Positions 16,924 to 25,280 of a stretch of DNA of 64,000 nt are shown here, one piece after another. The position numbers were made by a program, and so were the translations under genes. The stretch comes from Croceimicrobium sp965279135 (GTDB lineage Bacteria; Bacteroidota; Bacteroidia; Flavobacteriales; Schleiferiaceae): contig OZ257133.1 in assembly GCA_965279135.1 (NCBI GenBank), positions 2,852,001-2,916,000 of the forward strand. Direction: 5' to 3'. The notes below the pieces were generated by a model. It ran no database searches. It worked only from the letters and a program-made list of their open reading frames with translations, and had not been told where the DNA came from. Numbering within the stretch: the stretch's first letter is position 1; each line of letters opens with the position of its first letter.

Positions 16924-16950
16924 AGTTTAAAAGACCAAGGATTTTAAACT
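16924..16950. repeat. AT-rich perfect inverted repeat in the largest gap
   Basis: The 262-base gap between the cupin gene and the serine hydrolase is the longest non-coding stretch in the window. Its main structure is AGTTTAAAA (16924-16932) and TTTTAAACT (16942-16950) with a 9-base spacer, 25 bases past the cupin stop. There is no clean U-run, so it may be a weak terminator of the cupin gene or a protein site. I see nothing else there. Confidence 0.3.
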
Positions 16951-16974
16951 TCTATAAAACCTTATAAGCGCTAA

Positions 16975-17853
16975 CTAGTCTACTTCTGCAGAGCGCTTAT
17001 CCAAAATCTCGTTGGTTCTTGCGATGGCTTTTTTCAGTTTGTAATCGCTCCAACTGTTCTTATAGAACTTGTTAAAATACTCATCCAGCTTACGGATCAC
17101 GAATACATTGTAGGCTCCCTGTAATTTACCCATCCGACTCGGATTGATGGTTCTCAAGCTTAGTGAAAAGGAACCATCTATGTACTGGATATAATGCCAA
17201 ATTGCGCTTGGCATAAAAAGCGTTTCCCCGGGAAGAAGATCCGTTTGCCAACCTTTAGCCAGCTTTAATGCAGGGTATTTTTCATAATTGATCTCTGATA
17301 AATCTGCTGCACTGTGAGTGGTAAACGGCATTTTATAGAGATACTTTGTTTGGCTTTGATCAAAGAGCGTAATGCGTTTGGTTCCTCCAAATTGGGTGAT
17401 AAATACATTGGACAAATCAATGTCATAATGCAATCGTACATCACTGCCCGCACAACCAAAGAACATGTAAGGGTAATCCTCCAAATATCCATCCATAATA
17501 GGAGGATAGTTAAAGTCTTTCAACAGTGAAGGTTCAAGCTTGAATAAATTGAAAAGGAATATTCTTAAATCCGAAGGGGTGTCCTGCTCCAACATCTCCA
17601 GATACTCGCCAAAGGAGGTTTCTTTAACTGGAGGCATTTCAATTTTGGTTGGCTCATTGTCCTGCCACGCTCCATGAAGTTTAACCTTGTGTCTTCCGGC
17701 GACCTCCTTTAAAAAGGGATAGGTCCATTTCTCTGTAGCCGCCCAGGTTTTAGAATAATTGAGCAGCTTAACAGGGGTGCGGGTTTTTACATACTTCTGG
17801 TAAAACTCTTCGGGGCTTATATCATCGACAACATCTACCTCTTGAAGTTGCAT
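16975..17853 (-). CDS. Cupin-like (JmjC-type) Fe(II)/2-oxoglutarate oxygenase family protein
   Basis: A 292-residue cytoplasmic protein of the cupin_8/JmjC-like group. The metal triad is visible as H142-x-D144 (RLHYDIDLSNVF) and H220 (LFMPSAIWHYIQ), and K159/R160 in GGTKRITLF is at the position that often binds 2-oxoglutarate. The N-terminal TPVKLLNYSKTWAATEKWT resembles the entry region of FIH/JMJD5-type hydroxylases. Members hydroxylate protein side chains or small molecules; the target here is unknown. It appears monocistronic, with a TAATTTTG -7-like box about 20 bases upstream of its ATG. No transfer signs are seen. Confidence 0.85.
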   Translation of the reverse strand: MQLQEVDVVDDISPEEFYQKYVKTRTPVKLLNYSKTWAATEKWTYPFLKEVAGRHKVKLHGAWQDNEPTKIEMPPVKETSFGEYLEMLEQDTPSDLRIFLFNLFKLEPSLLKDFNYPPIMDGYLEDYPYMFFGCAGSDVRLHYDIDLSNVFITQFGGTKRITLFDQSQTKYLYKMPFTTHSAADLSEINYEKYPALKLAKGWQTDLLPGETLFMPSAIWHYIQYIDGSFSLSLRTINPSRMGKLQGAYNVFVIRKLDEYFNKFYKNSWSDYKLKKAIARTNEILDKRSAEVD

Positions 17854-17872
17854 GCTAAGAAATTTGGTAGTT

Positions 17873-17880
17873 CAAAATTA
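17873..17880 (-). promoter_or_regulatory. -7 promoter box upstream of the cupin gene
   Basis: Read on the minus strand this is TAATTTTG, a match to TAnnTTTG, ending 19 bases before the start codon at 17853. A good -33 TTG is not apparent. Confidence 0.3.
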
Positions 17881-17984
17881 GTAAAATGGCTTTCCGTGCC
17901 GAGCATTTTACGCTTTTATCCTCAATTTTTGGCTATTTGCATACAAACCGAAGCATAAAAGACATTTTTGGCGAGCACTGAAAA

Positions 17985-19427
17985 TCAATAATTGAAGCAA
18001 ACATTTTTGGCCTCCGTGAAAAATTTAAGCGCTTCGAAACCGCCTTCTCTTCCCACACCACTATTTTTTACTCCACCGAAGGGAGTACGCAAATCACGTA
18101 CCAACCAATCGTTAATCCAAACAATCCCACTATGCAGGTCTCGTGCAACACGATGAGCGCGATTAAGGTCCTGGGTAAATATAGTAGCGGCCAAACCATA
18201 CTCGGTGCTATTGGCCATCATTAATGCTTCGGCTTCGTCTTCAAATGGTGTAAGGGTAACAACCGGTCCAAAAATTTCTTCCTGATTGGTGCGGCAATCA
18301 TAAGCTAAACCCTCAATTACCGTTGGCTCTAAATAGTATCCTTTATCGTAAGGTGCCGGTAATTGAACGCGCTGTCCTCCGGCCAATATGGTGCCTCCCT
18401 CTTCTTGCGCCAGTTGAATATAGGACATCACTTTTTCGAGGTGATCTTTTGAGACCAGGGCCCCCATTCTGGATCTTTCCTCTTGAGGTGGTCCTACTTT
18501 TAAACCTTTAACTCGATCCAGAAAGGCTTCCTTAAAAGCCTCATAAATTCCTTTTTGAATAAAAATCCGGCTTCCACAAAGACAAATCTGACCTTGATTC
18601 GCAAAAGCTGCCCTAGTGCTTATTTTAACCGCTCGATCCAGATCACAATCATCAAAAATGATATTCGGATTCTTCCCTCCTAATTCAAGGGACATCTTCT
18701 TAAATCGAGGAGCAGCAATACTAGCAATTCGGGCGCCCGTTGCAGTTCCACCCGTAAAGGAAATCGCCTTGACATCATTATGCTCAACCATAGACTGTCC
18801 GGCTTCCGCTCCTAAACCATGTACAATGTTTAGTACACCCGCCGGAAAACCAACCTCGATACAGATTTGAGATAATAAGTAGGCCGTATAGGGAGTAACC
18901 TCTGAAGGTTTGGCTACGACGCAATTTCCACTGGCTAAGGCCGGAGCGATCTTCCAGCTAAAAAGATAGAGCGGTAAATTCCATGGTGAAATACAAGCTA
19001 CTGCACCGAGCGGTTGCCTAAGGGTATAGTTAAAACCCTTCGCTCCCATATTGTGAAACTCATCCTCCTGATGCAGAATGGCGGTGGCATAGAAGGCAAA
19101 GTTGTCTCTGGCTCTGGGGATATCCACACTTTGCGCCAGTTTAAAAGGTTTCCCATTATCCTTACTCTCGGCCATCGCTAATTCATCCAGCCGCTCCGCA
19201 ATGCGCTGGCTCAAGGCCATCAGATGTTTACTGCGCTCCGAATTGCTCAAAGCTGACCAGGCCGGAAAAGCTTTCTGTGCGGCTGAAACCGCGGCCGCTA
19301 CATCCTCCTTACCTGATCTTGGTATTAAAGAATAGACCTCTCCGGTAGCTGGAGCATAATTATCTAAATACGCTCCATCAATAGGGGCCTGTAAGGCTCC
19401 ACCAATATAGTTAGCTAACTTCTCCAT
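17985..19427 (-). CDS. Aldehyde dehydrogenase, 2-(amino/hydroxy)muconate semialdehyde type
   Basis: A 480-residue NAD-dependent aldehyde dehydrogenase. The general base Glu248 lies in LELGGKNPN and the nucleophile Cys282 in ANQGQICLCGSRIF. The cofactor-binding SFTGGTATGARI and substrate-side SPWNLPLYLFSWKIAPALAS are present. The GQICLCGSRI and SPWNLPLYL segments are closest to the 2-hydroxymuconate and 2-aminomuconate semialdehyde dehydrogenases, which points to the kynurenine (tryptophan) or related aromatic breakdown pathway; this is inferred from motif resemblance. It is the last gene of an operon after the ABC ATPase and the SDR (two bases between SDR stop and ALDH ATG). A RidA-family gene of the kind used as aminomuconate deaminase starts at 63867. 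Confidence 0.85.
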   Translation of the reverse strand: MEKLANYIGGALQAPIDGAYLDNYAPATGEVYSLIPRSGKEDVAAAVSAAQKAFPAWSALSNSERSKHLMALSQRIAERLDELAMAESKDNGKPFKLAQSVDIPRARDNFAFYATAILHQEDEFHNMGAKGFNYTLRQPLGAVACISPWNLPLYLFSWKIAPALASGNCVVAKPSEVTPYTAYLLSQICIEVGFPAGVLNIVHGLGAEAGQSMVEHNDVKAISFTGGTATGARIASIAAPRFKKMSLELGGKNPNIIFDDCDLDRAVKISTRAAFANQGQICLCGSRIFIQKGIYEAFKEAFLDRVKGLKVGPPQEERSRMGALVSKDHLEKVMSYIQLAQEEGGTILAGGQRVQLPAPYDKGYYLEPTVIEGLAYDCRTNQEEIFGPVVTLTPFEDEAEALMMANSTEYGLAATIFTQDLNRAHRVARDLHSGIVWINDWLVRDLRTPFGGVKNSGVGREGGFEALKFFTEAKNVCFNY

Positions 19428-19429
19428 GC

Positions 19430-20218
19430 TTATAGATTTGGCGTTCTTCCACCATCAACCGGAATATTAATCCCGCTGATGTATGAAGCGGCTGGAGAAG
19501 CCAAAAAAGCAATTGCATTAGCTACCTCCTCTGGCTCTGCAAAACGAGCCAATGGAACCTCTGCAGTCATTTCAGCACTAACCTTAGCTTTTGAAAGGCC
19601 TGTTTTTTCAGCCTTATTGCTAATTATCGAACTAAGCCTTCCCGTATTTGTGGCTCCCGGTAAAACATTGTTAACGGTAATTCCATCTGGTCCCAATTCG
19701 CGACTTAGGGTCTTAGACCAATTGGCAACGGCCCCTCTAATGGTATTACTCACTCCTAAATTGGGTAATGGTGCTTTTACCGAAGTTGAAATTACATTGA
19801 TAATCCTTCCATAGCCACTTTTACGCATTCCTTCAATTAAGGCCTGTGCCAAAATTTGATTAGCTAATAGGTGGCGCCGAAAGGCTTGCACATATTCTTC
19901 AAGCTCTGCCTTGTGAGCTGGACCAGCCGGTGGCCCGCCGCTGTTGTTTACTAGAATGTTGTAATCATTTATCTCTTGTAAATGATCTTTGATTGCCGCA
20001 GCTAATTGAGAGGGTTGATCGAAGTCGGCCACCAGAATTTGATGATCCTGACCCTGATCAGTACTCAAAAGGGCTTGCACCTGCTGAAGCTTCTCTCTAT
20101 TTCTTGCTAAAAGGGTGACAGAGGCACCGAGGGCTGCAATTTCAATGGCTGCAGCTTTGCCAATACCATCGCTACTTCCCGCGACTAAAGCGCGTTTCCC
20201 CGCTAAATTAAGATTCAT
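19430..20218 (-). CDS. Short-chain dehydrogenase/reductase with atypical active site
   Basis: A 262-residue SDR. The nucleotide-binding GSSDGIG (14-20), the LVNNSGGPP segment (89-97) and the C-terminal ISGINIPVDGG are present. However the catalytic Y-x-x-x-K is absent: the region after the Ser145 motif (ISTSVKAPLPNLG) reads S157-N-T-I-R161 followed by GAVANWSKTLSRELGP. By alignment to classical SDRs the Tyr is replaced by Ser and the Lys by Arg. Related SDRs with S-N-x-x-R are known and often occur beside muconate semialdehyde dehydrogenases, but their reaction is not settled. It is the middle gene of the operon: one base separates its ATG from the ABC ATPase stop, and ALDH follows directly. 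Confidence 0.86.
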   Translation of the reverse strand: MNLNLAGKRALVAGSSDGIGKAAAIEIAALGASVTLLARNREKLQQVQALLSTDQGQDHQILVADFDQPSQLAAAIKDHLQEINDYNILVNNSGGPPAGPAHKAELEEYVQAFRRHLLANQILAQALIEGMRKSGYGRIINVISTSVKAPLPNLGVSNTIRGAVANWSKTLSRELGPDGITVNNVLPGATNTGRLSSIISNKAEKTGLSKAKVSAEMTAEVPLARFAEPEEVANAIAFLASPAASYISGINIPVDGGRTPNL

Positions 20219-20219
20219 G

Positions 20220-20903
20220 CTATTTTCTTTCGTCTGACTCTATTTGACCATCGCGCAATCGGATAATACGATGAGCATGTTGGGCGATATCCTCTTCATG
20301 AGTAACCAGGATAACTGTATTTCCACTGGCCTGAATTTCACCGAATAACTTCATGATTTCTACAGAGGTTTTGGAATCTAGGTTACCGGTGGGCTCATCC
20401 GCCAAAATAATGGAGGGACTATTTACTAAGGCCCTTGCCACAGCAACACGCTGTCGCTGACCTCCCGACAACTGATTTGGCCGGTGATCCATGCGGTCTC
20501 CCAGGCCAACAGATTTAAGCACTTCTTCCGCCCTACGCTGCCGATCAGTATTGGCCTTTCCGGCATATACCAGAGGAAGGGCCACATTTTCTAAAGCTGT
20601 ACTACGCGGCAAGAGGTTAAAGGTCTGAAATACGAATCCTATCTCAGAATTTCGCACATCTGCTAAATCATTATCGGTCATGCGGCTTACATCCTGCCCG
20701 TTCAGCCAATATTCCCCACTGGTAGGGGTATCCAAACAGCCTAGTAAATTCATCAGGGTAGACTTGCCAGATCCTGACGGGCCCATGAGCGCCACATATT
20801 CATTAGGTTGAACCTCGAGGTCAATGCCTTTAAGCACTTTGACCACCTGATTGCCCAATTGAAAATCACGTTTTATTCCGCGAAGTTTTATGATTTCTGC
20901 CAT
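20220..20903 (-). CDS. ABC transporter ATP-binding protein, LolD/MacB type
   Basis: A 227-residue ATPase of the MacB/LolD/FtsE group. Walker A is GPSGSGKST (41-49), the signature is LSGGQRQRVAVARA and Walker B is IILADEPTGNLD, with the switch His in VILVTHEEDIA. Such ATPases pair with a FtsX-like permease to move lipoproteins or peptides, or to drive periplasmic machines. No permease gene lies next to it; downstream are an SDR and an aldehyde dehydrogenase. It is either an orphan working with a permease elsewhere or a chance operon partner. The start ATG opens the domain (MAEIIKLRGIKRDFQLG). Confidence 0.92.
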   Translation of the reverse strand: MAEIIKLRGIKRDFQLGNQVVKVLKGIDLEVQPNEYVALMGPSGSGKSTLMNLLGCLDTPTSGEYWLNGQDVSRMTDNDLADVRNSEIGFVFQTFNLLPRSTALENVALPLVYAGKANTDRQRRAEEVLKSVGLGDRMDHRPNQLSGGQRQRVAVARALVNSPSIILADEPTGNLDSKTSVEIMKLFGEIQASGNTVILVTHEEDIAQHAHRIIRLRDGQIESDERK

Positions 20904-21034
20904 GTTTTAGATTCTGGTGGGGAAGATACGACAATGAGTGCGCATCTTAAGGCCCGCTAAAAGCTGTACTTACCAAATTAAAGTCGGACCAATTTAGGCT
21001 CACTTTAAGTGATTATACGGGCTCTTTTAATTCG

Positions 21035-21042
21035 TACCTTTG
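21035..21042 (+). promoter_or_regulatory. -7 promoter box upstream of tatA
   Basis: TACCTTTG matches TAnnTTTG and lies 20 bases before the tatA ATG (21063). The -33 element is not obvious. Confidence 0.35.
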
Positions 21043-21062
21043 CAGCCTAATAAAATGCTTAA

Positions 21063-21254
21063 ATGACTCTAGCATCCATATTTATGGCAATCCCCGGTGG
21101 GTGGTCAATCTTCCTAATAGTTGCTGTGGTACTCTTACTTTTTGGCGGTAGAAAAATTCCAGAATTAATGCGCGGCTTAGGTGGCGGTATCAAGGAATTT
21201 AAAGATGCCGTAAAAGAAGACGAACAAGAAGGCGAAAACGAAAAGAAATCATAA
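21063..21254 (+). CDS. tatA: Twin-arginine translocase subunit TatA/E
   Basis: A 63-residue TatA/TatE-type protein. It has one short N-terminal membrane helix (WSIFLIVAVVLLLFGG), the FGG-K/R-P hinge (LLFGGRKIPELM), an amphipathic helix (RGLGGGIKEFKDAVK) and an acidic tail (EDEQEGENEKKS). TatA oligomers form the passage for folded proteins in the Tat export system; TatC is not in this window. It precedes gatA by ten bases and is probably cotranscribed with it. The length is typical of Bacteroidota TatA. Confidence 0.93.
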   Translation: MTLASIFMAIPGGWSIFLIVAVVLLLFGGRKIPELMRGLGGGIKEFKDAVKEDEQEGENEKKS

Positions 21255-21264
21255 AGCAAACATC

Positions 21265-22683
21265 TTGAGGGATTATCAGAAGCTGGCCGAGGTACAATCT
21301 GATCTCAGCGAAGGAAGCATTACCTGTGTGCAATTGGTCGAACACTATTTGCAAAAAATAGAGCAAAACCAAGACTTGAATGCCTTTCTGGAGGTTTATG
21401 CCCACGATGCTCGTTCCCGTGCTACCGTAGTTGATGCTAAAATGAAGCACGGTACAGCAGGCAAACTTGCTGGAATGGTGATCGGTATTAAAGACAATAT
21501 CGTCTACAAGGATCATCGGGTTTCAGCCTCTTCTAAAATCCTGGATGGATTTCAATCCCTCTTCTCGGCCACGGTTGTAGAGCGCCTCCTGGAAGAAGAT
21601 GCCATCATCATCGGAAGATTAAACTGTGATGAATTTGCCATGGGATCATCAAACCGTTTCAGTGCTTATGGTCCGGTAAAAAATCCTTTAGATACCAGTC
21701 GGGTTCCTGGTGGCTCCTCCGGTGGATCAGCGGCGGCAGTGGCTGCCGGATTATGCCTAGCCTCTTTAGGAAGCGATACGGGAGGTTCAATCCGCCAACC
21801 GGCAAGCTTCACAGGTATTTACGGCTTCAAACCCAGTTATGGTCGAATTTCTCGTTATGGCTTAATCGCCTTTGCTTCAAGCTTTGATCAAATTGGCCCC
21901 TTTGCACGCTCGGCAGAAGACATCACTCTGCTTTATGAGACTTTAGCCGGACCGGATAATTATGATAATACCGTAAGTCATCGTGAGGTAGAAAAGACCA
22001 CTGACTTACCCGCCGGTAATAAAAAGCGGATCGCCTATTTCCGTGATGTGATGGAATCATCCCATCTTGATCCGGAAGTGAAAAAGGAAAGTGAAGCGCT
22101 AATTGAGAAACTTCGAGCGGATGGACACACGATTGAGCCAGTAGATTTCCCCTTTCTCGATTACATGGTTCCGGTATACTACATTCTTACCACTGCAGAA
22201 GCCAGTTCCAACCTGGCTCGTTATGATGGAATCCATTATGGCTATCGAAGCGACAATGCTAGCAATTTAGAAAGCACTTATAAACTCTCTCGCACCGAAG
22301 GTTTCGGACCAGAAGTAAAGCGTAGAATCCTCCTGGGCACCTTTGTACTAAGTAGCGGTTACTATGATGCCTACTATGGTAAAGCCCAGAAAACAAGAAG
22401 GTTAGTAAGTGAGAAAACCGATGAATTGTTTCAGGATTATGACTTGATCTTTTCACCTACTACCCCGCATACCGCCTTTCCAATTGATCAGGTAAATGAT
22501 GATCCTACCCAAGCCTATTTGGAGGACATTTTTACCGTTCATGCCAATATAACAGGAATCCCCTCTATTAGCGTTCCTCTTGCGAAACACAGTAACGGAT
22601 TACCCCTGGGCATGCAGTTCTCTGCCGCAAAATATCAGGAGGCCGAATTACTGCAATTCGTGCAAACCTTAGTTCACAATTAG
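21265..22683 (+). CDS. gatA: Asp-tRNA(Asn)/Glu-tRNA(Gln) amidotransferase subunit A
   Basis: A 472-residue GatA amidase. It releases ammonia from glutamine or asparagine to amidate Glu-tRNA(Gln) or Asp-tRNA(Asn) in the GatCAB complex. The amidase-signature triad is intact: Lys76 (IGIKDNI), cis-Ser151 (PGGSSGGSAAA) and nucleophile Ser175 (GSDTGGSIRQPA), with the same spacings as in characterised GatA. The start appears to be TTG at 21265: no in-frame ATG exists between the tatA stop and the first conserved helix (LAEVQSDLSEG). GatB and GatC are not nearby. It probably shares the tatA transcript. Confidence 0.95.
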   Translation: MRDYQKLAEVQSDLSEGSITCVQLVEHYLQKIEQNQDLNAFLEVYAHDARSRATVVDAKMKHGTAGKLAGMVIGIKDNIVYKDHRVSASSKILDGFQSLFSATVVERLLEEDAIIIGRLNCDEFAMGSSNRFSAYGPVKNPLDTSRVPGGSSGGSAAAVAAGLCLASLGSDTGGSIRQPASFTGIYGFKPSYGRISRYGLIAFASSFDQIGPFARSAEDITLLYETLAGPDNYDNTVSHREVEKTTDLPAGNKKRIAYFRDVMESSHLDPEVKKESEALIEKLRADGHTIEPVDFPFLDYMVPVYYILTTAEASSNLARYDGIHYGYRSDNASNLESTYKLSRTEGFGPEVKRRILLGTFVLSSGYYDAYYGKAQKTRRLVSEKTDELFQDYDLIFSPTTPHTAFPIDQVNDDPTQAYLEDIFTVHANITGIPSISVPLAKHSNGLPLGMQFSAAKYQEAELLQFVQTLVHN

Positions 22684-22763
22684 CGGTTAATAAACTCGTT
22701 ATTAGCAGCAAGAGGGAGAAAAGCATTAGATTATCTTTTTCCCTTGCATATTTTCACCTCATC

Positions 22764-24269
22764 ATGAAACTCAAGTTCATTGTACTCAGTCTGGCCTTTA
22801 GCCCCCTGTTGCTTTCCGCGAGAAGCAGCGACCAGCCTAAAGGAGATACGGATACCATTGTCAAGCCAAGCGTATTAGATCTGGAATCTATTAACCTAAA
22901 GGATCACCCCGTCGCAGCCCGCCTGGACTCTTTACTCTACCTCAACTTCTTCCAATTAAGCGAAGCGGAGTTGCAAAAGATTGACACGAGTTTTACCGAT
23001 GAAGTAGAAGTACCCGATTGGCATGACTCGGTTTATGAAAGTCGCCTCAAAGAATTAGACGCTCTGAGCCCCATGGATTTGGATTACAATCCTGTAGTGC
23101 GCTCCTTCATTGATCTTTACAGTAAGCGCCGCCGTGAGCAGGTGAGCCGAATGCTGGGCTTGGCCAATTACTACTTCCCTATGTTCGAACAGGCCCTGGA
23201 TAAATACGATATGCCTCTCGAACTAAAATATCTGGCAGTAGTAGAATCGGCACTCAATCCCACCGCACGCTCCAGAGCGGGAGCCGCAGGATTATGGCAG
23301 TTTATGTACTCTACGGGAAAACTCAATGGGCTAACGGTTAATAGTTACGTAGACGAGCGTCATGACCCCTTAAAAGCCACCGAAGCAGCTTGCAAATACC
23401 TGACAACTCTCTACAATATTTTTGGAGATTGGAATCTTGCTCTGGCTGCCTATAATTCCGGCCCAGGAAATGTCAACAAGGCAATTCGTCGTTCGGGAGG
23501 TAAAACCAATTACTGGGAAATTCGACCCTTTCTACCCAGGGAGACCGCCGGCTATGTACCCGCATTTATTGCTGTGAACTACATTATGAATTTTCACGAG
23601 GAGCACCTCTTATTCCCAATGGCTTTAAAGCCCTCCTTTTTCAGCACCGATACAGTAGTGATTCGCGAACAGGTAAGCTTTGAACAGTTATCTAAGCTAA
23701 TCGCGGTGAGTGAAGAGGAATTAGAGTTTCTCAACCCGGCCTATCGCTATAAAATCATTCCCAAGATTAAATCGAAGCCCTACAGCATCGTTTTACCAGC
23801 CGATAAACTAGGTCTGTTCATTGCCAACGAAGATTCCATCTACACCATTGCTGCGCAACATTTCGATCAAAACAAGGCCAAAGCACCTGTATTGGTAGAA
23901 ATGAATGATAAGGTGCGCCACCGAGTAAGAAGAGGCGAAGTATTGGGAACAATAGCCGAAAAATATGGGGTAAGCGTAAGCAGCATCCGCCGCTGGAACG
24001 GTTTACGAGGAAGTACCATTCGGGTTGGTCAGCGACTCACTATTTATCCACGTCGGATGCCCAAGACCAGCACCACTACCGTAAGTACCAGCACCCGTTC
24101 TAAAGACGGCAGCTACGAAACTTACAGGGTACGAAGCGGAGAGACCTTCTATTCCATTGCACGCAAATACCCAGGGGTAAGTGCTGAAAACATAATGTCC
24201 TGGAACGGCATCCGAAATGCCCGTAGGTTAAAACCAGGCATGAGCTTAAAAATCTATACTAAAAGCTAA
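22764..24269 (+). CDS. mltD: Lytic murein transglycosylase with two LysM domains (MltD-like)
   Basis: A 501-residue exported enzyme that cleaves peptidoglycan glycan strands to 1,6-anhydromuropeptides. After the signal peptide (1-18) and a helical region, the SLT domain spans ~135-260 with the catalytic Glu161 in YLAVVESALNP, followed by SRAGAAGLWQFM and ALAAYNSGPGNVNKAI. Two LysM domains at the C-terminus (~390-435, HRVRRGEVLGTIAEKYGV; ~454-499, YRVRSGETFYSIARKY) bind peptidoglycan. The architecture and length match MltD. It is followed six bases later by the DUF4837 lipoprotein gene. A serine/threonine-rich linker (SATTT-like, ~428-450) separates the LysM domains. Confidence 0.92.
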   Translation: MKLKFIVLSLAFSPLLLSARSSDQPKGDTDTIVKPSVLDLESINLKDHPVAARLDSLLYLNFFQLSEAELQKIDTSFTDEVEVPDWHDSVYESRLKELDALSPMDLDYNPVVRSFIDLYSKRRREQVSRMLGLANYYFPMFEQALDKYDMPLELKYLAVVESALNPTARSRAGAAGLWQFMYSTGKLNGLTVNSYVDERHDPLKATEAACKYLTTLYNIFGDWNLALAAYNSGPGNVNKAIRRSGGKTNYWEIRPFLPRETAGYVPAFIAVNYIMNFHEEHLLFPMALKPSFFSTDTVVIREQVSFEQLSKLIAVSEEELEFLNPAYRYKIIPKIKSKPYSIVLPADKLGLFIANEDSIYTIAAQHFDQNKAKAPVLVEMNDKVRHRVRRGEVLGTIAEKYGVSVSSIRRWNGLRGSTIRVGQRLTIYPRRMPKTSTTTVSTSTRSKDGSYETYRVRSGETFYSIARKYPGVSAENIMSWNGIRNARRLKPGMSLKIYTKS

Positions 24270-24275
24270 ACGCAG

Positions 24276-25280
24276 ATGAAATTCAAATCCGGCTTCCTTT
24301 TGCTTGCACTTCTCACAATGTTCGCCTGCAATGGGCCGGATGAGAAGGAATCTACCATTGATCGCCTACTTAGTTCTGACACGCTACCCCGGGCTAATGG
24401 AGGCATTCTGGATATCATTGTAGTATGTGAGGACGCCCTTTGGCAAGGGGACGTGGGTAGTGCATTTGAAGAGCACTTCATAAGTATGGCTTACGGCTTA
24501 CCTCAAGCTGAACCCCGCTTCATCGTTAGACAGATTGACCCATCAGAATTTGGCAAGCTTTTGCAAAGAGCGCGTTATGTCTTCTTAATTGGTATAGACG
24601 GAGAGGAGTCTAAAATCGACTATCAAAATAATCGTTGGGCTAAAGGACAATTGGTGGTTAATGTGACCAGCAATAACGAAGAAGAACTGACCGCTTTGAT
24701 TAAACGCAATCGTAAGGCGATGGGTCAAAAGATTGAGGATCTGGAAAGCATCCGATTAACAAAAAAGATTAAACCCCTTACTTTAAGTGAATACCCCAAA
24801 TTCTTCGAGAAACATGGGCTTAAGCTGGCCATCCCTAAAGATTTTGCCATATCCGTAGCAGAGGAGGACGTGGTAGTCTATTGGAAGTCCACTTCACGAG
24901 CTGACAATGGTATCTTGATTTATGTCGGAGACCTTCCTGCCGACGCCGGCATCATTGGTAATGAAATTGTACCTCTTCGCGATAGTCTTGTAAAGCTGTA
25001 TGTCCCAGGTGAAAAAGAAGAGAGCTATATGATTACGGAAGATCTGATCAAACCTCAGTTTAATCCGATGGATTTTAAAGATCATTTTAGCATTGAGGCC
25101 CGCGGATTATGGCGAACAGTGGGAGATATTATGGGTGGACCTTTTGTAAGCTACACGATTTACGATGAAGATAATGATCGCCTGATCTATATAGAAACCT
25201 TCATGTTCGCCCCTCAAAAGAAAAAACGCCGCAGTCTGTTTGAACTAGAAAGTATCATTCGCGGTCTCGAAATAAACTAG
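24276..25280 (+). CDS. DUF4837 family lipoprotein
   Basis: A 334-residue lipoprotein with lipid-accepting Cys18 (LLALLTMFACNG). It belongs to DUF4837, a family restricted to Bacteroidota, as judged by GGILDIIVVCEDALWQGDVG near the N-terminus, the central LKLAIPKDFAISVAEED and the region FVSYTIYDEDNDRLIYIETF near the end. No function is known. It follows the lytic transglycosylase by six bases and is likely cotranscribed, hinting at a cell-envelope role. Its last four bases overlap the end of the convergent recO. Confidence 0.88.
   Translation: MKFKSGFLLLALLTMFACNGPDEKESTIDRLLSSDTLPRANGGILDIIVVCEDALWQGDVGSAFEEHFISMAYGLPQAEPRFIVRQIDPSEFGKLLQRARYVFLIGIDGEESKIDYQNNRWAKGQLVVNVTSNNEEELTALIKRNRKAMGQKIEDLESIRLTKKIKPLTLSEYPKFFEKHGLKLAIPKDFAISVAEEDVVVYWKSTSRADNGILIYVGDLPADAGIIGNEIVPLRDSLVKLYVPGEKEESYMITEDLIKPQFNPMDFKDHFSIEARGLWRTVGDIMGGPFVSYTIYDEDNDRLIYIETFMFAPQKKKRRSLFELESIIRGLEIN

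Noticed and set aside
22684..22763. Possible terminator after gatA (TAATAA...TTATTA)
   Set aside because: The stem is short and AT-only with no T-run, so it is not a convincing terminator.
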